Below, one piece after another: positions 1 to 5,800 of a stretch of DNA of 6,358 nt. Both the position numbers and the translations under genes were made by a program. Where the stretch lies: the NCBI GenBank assembly GCA_029935135.1, contig JAOZKX010000136.1, positions 1-6,358 on the forward strand. Reading direction: 5' to 3'. Positions within the stretch are counted from its first letter, which is position 1, and every line of letters starts with the position of its first letter. The stretch is from Desulfocapsa sp. (GTDB lineage: Bacteria > Desulfobacterota > Desulfobulbia > Desulfobulbales > Desulfocapsaceae). The notes beneath the pieces were generated by a model. It had not been told where the DNA came from, did no database searches, and saw only the letters and a program-made list of their open reading frames with translations.

Positions 1-49
1 ACCTCCTGGGCCACAACCAGGTGCTACCACCAACTGAGCTACACCCACC
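1..49 (-). tRNA. tRNA-His (anticodon GTG), 3' part outside the window
   Basis: Read on the minus strand, the sequence begins GGTGGGTGTAGCTCAG, which is a tRNA acceptor strand followed by the box A region of the D arm. A five-base-pair anticodon stem CCTGG/CCAGG encloses the loop TTGTGGC, whose central triplet is GTG, so it decodes histidine codons CAC and CAT. The additional 5' G before the acceptor stem is the G-1 typical of histidine tRNA, which supports both the identity and the 5' end at 49. The window edge falls in the variable region, so the T arm, the 3' acceptor strand and any encoded CCA cannot be seen. The D stem appears to have only three good pairs (GCT/AGC), which is acceptable for this tRNA. 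The gene is complete as far as visible, with no sign of an integrated element at its 5' side. Confidence 0.93.
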
Positions 50-67
50 GCCTATAATTCCGCTGTC

Positions 68-96
68 TATATACCTCTTACCAGTTTATTTGGCAA
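68..96 (-). promoter_or_regulatory. Predicted sigma70-type promoter of the tRNA-His gene
   Basis: On the minus strand TTGCCA (91-96, five of six matches to the -35 consensus) is followed after exactly 17 bp by TATATA (68-73, four of six matches to the -10 consensus). Initiation about seven bases further would fall near 61, giving a leader of roughly a dozen bases before the mature tRNA 5' end at 49. The position and quality fit a stable-RNA promoter. It sits in the short spacer after the stop of the upstream zinc-ribbon gene, so the tRNA need not depend on read-through. This is a consensus match only. Confidence 0.55.
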
Positions 97-99
97 GAG
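75..99. repeat. Inverted repeat, 9-bp arms, over the tRNA promoter
   Basis: The arms CTCTTACCA (75-83) and TGGCAAGAG (91-99) are complementary at eight of nine positions, with a 7-bp AT-rich loop. In minus-strand RNA the odd position becomes a G-U wobble, so a 9-bp stem can form just after the stop of the zinc-ribbon gene. No T-run follows, so it is not a clear intrinsic terminator. The right arm contains the -35 hexamer of the tRNA promoter. It may be a 3' hairpin for the upstream mRNA, a protein site, or chance. Confidence 0.35.
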
Positions 100-105
100 T
101 AAATG

Positions 106-756
106 TTAAATGTCAGCCTTGCAGTGCATACATTTTGTTGCCTGAGCCTTTATCAGCTCGGCACAGAAGGGACATTCCTTTTTGAAATTATCTTTGAGTA
201 ACTGAGAAACGACCATATTGATTTCCTGTGCCAGGTCGGTTTTCTTAAAGGTATGATTGCGTATGGCATCAATACAGGAAAGATCGTTGAACTCTTTGAG
301 AAGACTGACTGCTTTTGAACGGTCGGCAGGTGTTGCTTTTTCATCAAGGATAAGGGTCATAACGGGCGTGATGTCATTGTCTTGAACGCAGGTGTCAAGT
401 TTGGCAACGGCCTTTTGTCTCTCCTGGTAGTGTTCATTCTGTTCCCGCATCTGTACCGGGTCAATGATTGATCCGGTGAAGGCGAATTCGCTGGCAACCA
501 TCATCACATTCAGCTCAGTGGAGCCGGGAAGCTGCATATTTCTGAAGGTCCCCTTGTGGCCATAATTGACATCGACTTTTTTCCAGCCACCCTGGAAAGT
601 GGGACATTCATTGTTGAGGCAGATAAAAAGAACTTCAGATCCCCAGCCAAGTCCATCGCCCACATGCACTGGAGGTGCTTCACAGCAGGACATCTTGGCC
701 TTGCAATCGGGGCAGGTGTGTTCTTCGTCAAAAACTGCTGTATTTTGAATAACCAT
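106..756 (-). CDS. Hypothetical protein with N- and C-terminal zinc ribbons
   Basis: A 216-residue soluble protein whose function I do not recognise. The N-terminal part has a zinc-ribbon pattern with C15-x2-C18, a C24-C25 pair, and C46-x4-C51. The C-terminal end has a second, compact ribbon, C195-x2-C198 and C209-x2-C212, of the CPFC...CxxC type that is often appended to bacterial proteins of unknown role. Between them, roughly residues 105-190 are charged and predicted mostly helical, with no catalytic motif visible. There is no signal peptide or membrane segment, so it is probably cytoplasmic. The ATG at 756 is preceded by a strong Shine-Dalgarno AAAGGAG seven bases upstream, which fixes the start. 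It is separated by 134 bp from the small gene upstream and lies 56 bp before the tRNA. The metal-binding ribbons would suit contact with nucleic acid or protein, but that is inference. Confidence 0.85.
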   Translation of the reverse strand: MVIQNTAVFDEEHTCPDCKAKMSCCEAPPVHVGDGLGWGSEVLFICLNNECPTFQGGWKKVDVNYGHKGTFRNMQLPGSTELNVMMVASEFAFTGSIIDPVQMREQNEHYQERQKAVAKLDTCVQDNDITPVMTLILDEKATPADRSKAVSLLKEFNDLSCIDAIRNHTFKKTDLAQEINMVVSQLLKDNFKKECPFCAELIKAQATKCMHCKADI

Positions 757-763
757 TGTAAAA

Positions 764-770
764 CTCCTTT
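764..770 (-). promoter_or_regulatory. Strong ribosome binding site of the zinc-ribbon gene
   Basis: The minus strand reads AAAGGAG followed by seven bases and then the ATG at 756. It is the best Shine-Dalgarno match in the window, decides the start, and argues that this protein is well translated from its own initiation site. Confidence 0.75.
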
Positions 771-788
771 CTTGTGCTGCCGGTAGTA

Positions 789-801
789 TATCTGACAGAT
801 A
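789..801. promoter_or_regulatory. Perfect 13-bp palindrome, candidate operator upstream of the zinc-ribbon gene
   Basis: TATCTGACAGATA is a perfect inverted repeat with 6-bp arms around a single central base. It lies 33 bp upstream of the zinc-ribbon start codon. A minus-strand TATACT (785-790, five of six matches to a -10 element) touches its edge, though no convincing -35 hexamer sits at the right distance. That arrangement would suit a repressor or activator site on a promoter for the gene at 756. I cannot assign a regulator. Confidence 0.35.
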
Positions 802-862
802 ATGTATTAGTTGGTTTTTTGTGCAGGATTCTGTTGGAACTCTGCAGGTAAGTCACATTGTT

Positions 863-882
863 TCCCTTCCGACCGGAAGAGA
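863..882. repeat. Hairpin downstream of the small membrane-protein gene
   Basis: On the minus strand TCTCTTCC and GGAAGGGA can pair over 8 bp (one G-U) around the tetraloop GGTC. It begins 8 bp after the stop of the 43-codon gene. There is no following T-tract on either strand, so it is not a canonical intrinsic terminator, but it could protect the 3' end of the operon mRNA or form part of a weaker terminator. Confidence 0.35.
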
Positions 883-890
883 GAGGGGCC

Positions 891-1022
891 TCATCTCGAG
901 CCTCCCTGGCTACCAGTATATAAGGAAAAAAGTATCCAGCCGATAAGGATCACAAACAAAAGAGAGTTCCCTGATAAGCCTTTTTTTTCCTGAGGACCAT
1001 TTTGCTGATCTTCTGTTTTCAT
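891..1022 (-). CDS. Small single-span membrane protein (43 aa), hypothetical
   Basis: A 43-codon reading frame on the minus strand, from ATG at 1022 to TGA at 891-893. The first 18 or so residues are polar and charged (MKTEDQQNGPQEKKG...). A hydrophobic run of about 15 residues follows, from residue 20 to 36 (LLFVILIGWILFSLY), and then a short Gly/Ser-rich tail ending in Arg. This is the composition of a small inner-membrane protein. It starts 13 nt after the stop of the prephenate dehydratase/dehydrogenase gene, so co-transcription is likely. The Shine-Dalgarno is weak and close (AGG three bases before ATG), so translational coupling is plausible. An A8 run lies in codons 12-14. I know no family for it. 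Spacing and composition make it more likely real than not, but there is no homology evidence. Confidence 0.55.
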   Translation of the reverse strand: MKTEDQQNGPQEKKGLSGNSLLFVILIGWILFSLYTGSQGGSR

Positions 1023-1035
1023 AAGCCTGTTTCGT

Positions 1036-2721
1036 TTAATTTGAGGATTTACTCAATACTGCATCCACTGCTTTTGACTGTTTCATTCGCATATTGAGGA
1101 AATCGGCAGTAAGCGTAGAGCTGTTGTCGTCCATGAGATCACAGAGGGCAGGGATTTCCTGATCCTCTGCCATCTTGATCACCTGTAGCAGGTTTGTTGC
1201 AAAACTTCGTACTATCTTCTGCCCATCACCACCAGTTGCCATGATCTCCGCATAGGTTCTTGGATTTTGATTGTGAATTCTCGCCATGGCAATGATCCCA
1301 TAAAGGGAAGTGAGTGTCGAATGGGTGCCTATATCTTCACAGTCGATGGCATGTTCTTTTAGAGTCATGGCCAGTGCTACAGAAATTGTGGTGGGAAGCT
1401 TTTGTCCCACTCCCATAAGGATATCGTGCTCTTTGGGGCTGTCCTGAGAGATATCCGCACCATGTTTATAGAGAAATGCCTCAAATTCAGAACAGAAACT
1501 GCCGCTTCGTGGAGTGCGGACAATCGTGGCGTTCTTGTCTTTCATGGTCAGGGCTTGTGGGCCCCAGAGGTTATGGACAAGCATCAGTTCTACACCGGGG
1601 CTGGTAACTTCTGTGGCTGCCTGTAGGGTCTGTTCCGACTCTCCTGCAAGGAGAATCAATGCCTGACCATCATGCAATAAAGAACCATACTGTTTAATTG
1701 TTGCTGTTGTCACTGAAATGGGGACACAGATAACCACCACATCGACCTGGGGAATCATCTCTTCGGGACGAAGGACGGATGATCTGCCGGTCATAATGGT
1801 TGTATAGCCCTCATTTTCCAGGCGCTCGGCAAACCAGTCACTCATGTTGCCCGTTCCGATAAAGCCAAAGGAGCTGATTTTCTTGACACGCATGTCAACC
1901 CGGGGAAAGGAGCCGAGAAGACGCAGACACTCATCTTCCTGGATAATATCTGTTTCGATATGCTTCAGGGCTTCCTGGAGGAGGTCACTGCCAATATGCC
2001 CCTCAATTTCAAGGTATATCTGCAATTTCTGGGTCTTGATATCATTTTCAGAACGAAGGTCGAGGATATTGATACCACGATTTGTGAATTCGCTTAAAAT
2101 ATCGACAAGCATCCCGACCCGGTCCTTCAATGGTCTGGTGATGACTGCCGTTGCATCATATCCGGTTTCACCACTCAGATTTTCACCGAGAATGGCAAAG
2201 CGAGTCCGGTTATGGGCAGCAATTTCCCGGTCTTTTATTTCAAAGTCGTGTTCGAGGAGGAGCTCTTCAGAGTCTATTATAAAGTAGTCTGACTTCTGAT
2301 CCCGCTGAATCTCTCCCATACTTGTGCCAATATCCGGAACAGTCATAAGGGTGGCATCGGGGTAGTGCTGGCTGATATAATCTTCGCACTGCTTAAATAC
2401 ACCACTTCTGCCAACAATCACCTTTGGGGTGTCTAGCGAGTTGTTTTCTTTTAAACAGCCCAGTGAAAGATGGATGGGCAGGACAAGATTATCTACCCAG
2501 TAGCCCTGTTTCAGGTGCTCCATAAGGCGGAAATATTCTTTTATTTCCCCTTCGCGGGTGTTGTATATGGGAACAAAGGCGTAATCAACCTCTTCATTCA
2601 AAAAAGCATTGATTATGTCCGGGATGCGGTTATAAAGGTGTAATTCAGCATCTGGTGCATATTGCAGTGCCGCCCTATACCCGTCCGACCCATGTGGCCC
2701 TAGTGTTGCTATACTAATCAT
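1036..2721 (-). CDS. Fused prephenate dehydratase - ACT - prephenate dehydrogenase
   Basis: A 561-residue cytoplasmic enzyme combining the committed steps from prephenate to phenylpyruvate (Phe branch) and to 4-hydroxyphenylpyruvate (Tyr branch). Residues 1-180 are prephenate dehydratase-like: GPHGS at 8-12, PIYNTREG at 51-58 in place of the usual PIENS/T-xxG, and the conserved NRTRF at 171-175. Residues 190-270 form an ACT domain ending in EIEGH (238-242), with RSEN at 223-226 where Phe-binding PheA proteins have ESRP. Residues 283-545 are dehydrogenase: dinucleotide-binding GFIGTGNM (286-293), VVICVPI (329-335), H383 in HNLWGP (usual HPMFGP), and H432 in EHD, both matching the catalytic-region histidines of TyrA. 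No chorismate mutase (AroQ) domain is present, so that step must come from elsewhere. The ATG at 2721 has GAAAGG 12 bases upstream, a rather long spacing. The family calls are firm; activity of the divergent dehydratase half is less certain. Confidence 0.9.
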   Translation of the reverse strand: MISIATLGPHGSDGYRAALQYAPDAELHLYNRIPDIINAFLNEEVDYAFVPIYNTREGEIKEYFRLMEHLKQGYWVDNLVLPIHLSLGCLKENNSLDTPKVIVGRSGVFKQCEDYISQHYPDATLMTVPDIGTSMGEIQRDQKSDYFIIDSEELLLEHDFEIKDREIAAHNRTRFAILGENLSGETGYDATAVITRPLKDRVGMLVDILSEFTNRGINILDLRSENDIKTQKLQIYLEIEGHIGSDLLQEALKHIETDIIQEDECLRLLGSFPRVDMRVKKISSFGFIGTGNMSDWFAERLENEGYTTIMTGRSSVLRPEEMIPQVDVVVICVPISVTTATIKQYGSLLHDGQALILLAGESEQTLQAATEVTSPGVELMLVHNLWGPQALTMKDKNATIVRTPRSGSFCSEFEAFLYKHGADISQDSPKEHDILMGVGQKLPTTISVALAMTLKEHAIDCEDIGTHSTLTSLYGIIAMARIHNQNPRTYAEIMATGGDGQKIVRSFATNLLQVIKMAEDQEIPALCDLMDDNSSTLTADFLNMRMKQSKAVDAVLSKSSN

Positions 2722-2733
2722 TGTTGGTGCGTA

Positions 2734-2739
2734 CCTTTC
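2734..2739 (-). promoter_or_regulatory. Ribosome binding site of the fused aromatic-biosynthesis gene
   Basis: The minus strand reads GAAAGG, then 12 bases, then the ATG at 2721. The match is fair but the spacing is longer than the usual 5-9 bases. The domain alignment starts at residue 3, so a later start is not possible without losing the first dehydratase motif. Confidence 0.45.
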
Positions 2740-2755
2740 AAATTACCGGTTTATT

Positions 2756-2796
2756 TTGTTCAGAGCTAAAGTAAACACTTTACTCCCTTTCGGCAA
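2756..2796. promoter_or_regulatory. Divergent promoter region with a 15-bp inverted repeat
   Basis: The 92-bp spacer between the two divergent genes must hold both promoters. An inverted repeat AGTAAA-CAC-TTTACT spans 2770-2784. Toward the helicase, TTGTTC (2756-2761) and TTTACT (2779-2784) are 17 bp apart. Toward the biosynthesis gene, TTGCCG (2791-2796) and TACTTT (2768-2773) are also 17 bp apart on the minus strand. All four hexamers match sigma70 consensus at only three or four of six positions, so each promoter is weak as a prediction. If right, the two -10 elements share the repeat, and one bound protein could affect both genes. I see no leader peptide or T-box-like structure, and there is little room for one. 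Confidence 0.3.
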
Positions 2797-2813
2797 GCTG
2801 TGACATAGAAAAA

Positions 2814-5800
2814 ATGCGAAGAACTCATCAGAGCCTGGAACAGAAATCCATTGCTGAGTACCTGCAGGCATTAAAAGCTTCTAAAAAATATGGGCCGCAG
2901 GTGGTGTGTCACAGGTCTTTCCCGGAAGAGACGGGCAGCTGGCGTTCACCTGTCTGTTCAATTGCCGAGCCATTGACCGATTGGCTGAAACATCTTGGTA
3001 TCACACAACTTTATGAGCATCAGGCAGAAGCGCTGGAGCTCACCGGGGCAGGAAAAGATATTATTGCTGCTACTCCCACTGCCTCGGGCAAGAGTATGAT
3101 TTATAATCTGCCGGTATTGGATGCCGTGTTGCATGATACCACAGCAAAGGCACTGTACCTCTTTCCCTTAAAGGCACTTGCCCAGGATCAGCTGAGGGTC
3201 TTACAGGGATTTGAGCGTTTCTCCGGATGGAAAGAACAAAACAGCTCTCCTCTGGCTGCTCTGTATGATGGAGATACTTCTGCCTGGAAACGGAAAAAGA
3301 TACGCACGAATATGCCAAATATCCTGATCAGCAATCCGGATATGCTCCACCTTTCCTTTCTTCCCTACCATCATAACTGGGTCCATTTCTTTCGCCATCT
3401 TCGTTATATTATCATTGACGAGGTGCATACCTACAAGGGAGTGTTCGGATCTCATATGGCATGGGTGCTAAGACGCCTGCAACGCCTCCTTGAGTATTAC
3501 AAGGCTGATCCTGTTTTTATTCTTCTCTCTGCGACCATTGGCAACCCGGAAGAATTAGGGCGCACCCTTATTAACAGGCCCGTAAGCACCATCACCACAA
3601 GCGGGGCTCCGCGTGCCAAACGGCATATGCTTTTTGTTAACCCCTGGGATAGTGCATCGCACACAGCGTGCCAACTGTTGGAAGCGGCGTTGAAAAGGGG
3701 GATACGAACTATCGTCTATACGCAATCACGAAAAATGACTGAGCTTATTACCATGTGGACGCAGCCGCGTCTTGGGAAACTGGCTGGAAAATTGAGCTCA
3801 TATCGTTCCGGATTCCTGCCGGAAGAGAGACGGGATATTGAGACAAGATTGTCATCAGGAGAGTTGCTTGGGGTTATTTCCACATCGGCCCTTGAGCTGG
3901 GGATAGATATCGGAAACCTTGATCTCTGTATTCTGGTCGGCTACCCGGGATCCATTATGGCCTCCTGGCAGCGTGGTGGACGAGTGGGGAGGGGGGGACA
4001 AGAATCGGCTGTGATCCTCATTGCCCAGGAGGATGGGTTGGATCAATATTTTATGCGAAATCCCAGTGACTTTTTTGATCGGGATATGGAATCAGCGGTA
4101 CTGAACCCCTTAAATCCTGAAATTATGGAGAAACACCTGCACTGTGCGGCGGCAGAATTGACCCTGGTTCGTGAGGAGCTTGCCCATTGTGAGGTGCAGA
4201 TAAAACAGGCTGTGCAGGATCTGACCCGTAAAACAGTTTTGCTTCAGTCTGCTGATGGTGATGAGTGGTTTGCAACGAGAAAATTCCCACAACGACTGTT
4301 GAGTCTTCGTGGCAGTGGCAGACAGTTGCAGATTATTGATGGTGAAAGTGGTGAAGTACTGGGGGGGATTGATGGTCAACGAGCCCTGAAAGAATGTCAT
4401 CCTGGAGCTGTCTATCTCCATTCTGCAAAGAGCTGGAGAGTCACTCGGGCCGATATTGAAAGTCAGGAAATAGTAGTCGTACCATTTACGGACAGCTATT
4501 ATACCCGTCCGCTGAGTGAGAAACATACTGAAATATTAGAAGTCTTTGAGCAGAAAAGTTTCGCCGGCTATGGTGTCTCGTTAGGGAAATTACTGGTTCG
4601 TGAGCAGGTGACCGGCTATCAAAAGAAAAACAAGAGAAGTAATAAACTGATTACAACAGAGCGGTTGGATCTTCCCGAACAGAGTTTTGAAACCGTTGGC
4701 ATATGGCTGGAGATTCCCCTTGTCAGTCAGGAAGAGATGGAAGAGAAAAAATATCATTTTATGGGGGCAATCCATGCCCTTGAGCATGCCATGATTGGGA
4801 TGTTTCCACTCCTTATTCTCTGTGATCGAAATGATATCGGTGGAATTTCCTGCCCGGTCCATCACCAGACTGCAGGTGCTGCAGTGTTTATCTATGATGG
4901 CTATCCCGGAGGGATCGGACTGTGCAGCGATGCCTTTAGCCGCATTGCTCAGTTGCTGGAGCAGACGGAACGAACCGTCCTAGATTGCAACTGCACAAGC
5001 GGTTGCCCTTCTTGCGTGCATTCGCCCAAGTGTGGTTCTGGAAACAGGCCCATCGATAAGGATGCCTGTCTTTACCTTCTTCGCCTGCTGCGCCGGCCAC
5101 AAGCCACCTATTTTACAGTGGATGATTTTAAAGATATCGCCTTGTCTGCAGACAATGAGCAAATATCTCGGATTGAAGTCATAACTGGAAGAGAAGAGAC
5201 AGTGAGCAGTTCCGGAACCGTTCTCGCTCAGCTGCCAAAACACTTCGGGGTTTTTGATCTGGAAACAAAATTATCGGCCAAAGAAGTGGGGGGATGGCAC
5301 AAAGCAGATCGGATGGGAATCTCTGTGGCAGTTGTCTACGATTCACAGCTAGACGACTTTGTCACCTATCTGGAAGATGAGGTCGACTTGCTGCTTGACC
5401 ATTTGTTTTCTCTACAGATGGTTGTTGGCTTTAATAACAGACGATTTGATAATCAGGTCCTCAGCGGCTATACAAGAAGAGATCTCTCGGAGCTAAAAAC
5501 TTTTGATATCCTGGAAGTGGTGCAGGAGCAACTGGGATATCGCCTGAGTCTTGACAGGCTTGCCAAACATACACTTGGTACAGAAAAATCAGCTGACGGT
5601 CTGCAGGCACTGAAGTGGTACAAGGAGGGCGAAATAGAAAAAATCTGCCACTATTGTAAACAGGATGTAGCCATTACCAGAGACCTTTTCTTTTTTGGTC
5701 TTGAAAATGACTATTTTCTCTTTGCCAATAAAGCCGGAAAGCTGGTGCGCCTGCCCATTGATATCGGGAGCCGCGTGGCCCGGTTTGGTGACGGGTGGGG

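Noticed and set aside
1..105. Integration (att) site of a mobile element at the tRNA gene
   Set aside because: Elements usually insert at the tRNA 3' end, which is outside the window; no integrase gene and no repeat of the tRNA sequence occurs here.
811..993. Plus-strand 60-codon open frame across the spacer
   Set aside because: It runs antisense to the more convincing 43-codon membrane-protein frame, has no recognisable features and no good ribosome binding site.
1844..2287. Plus-strand 147-codon open frame inside the aromatic-biosynthesis gene
   Set aside because: It is a shadow of the opposite strand, rich in Arg and Ser as expected from antisense reading of a conserved enzyme.
2722..2813. 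T-box, attenuator or leader peptide for the aromatic-biosynthesis gene
   Set aside because: The spacer is only 92 bp and shared with a divergent gene; no Phe/Tyr-rich leader frame, terminator hairpin or T-box sequence is visible.
3991..4367. Two G7 runs (3991-3997 and 4361-4367) in the helicase gene as possible frameshift or phase-variation sites
   Set aside because: The reading frame is intact across both, the first encodes the Gly-rich motif VI region, and runs of seven are not long enough to claim phase variation.
4110..4526. Minus-strand 138-codon open frame inside the helicase gene
   Set aside because: It lies wholly opposite conserved helicase sequence and shows no domain, signal or start site.
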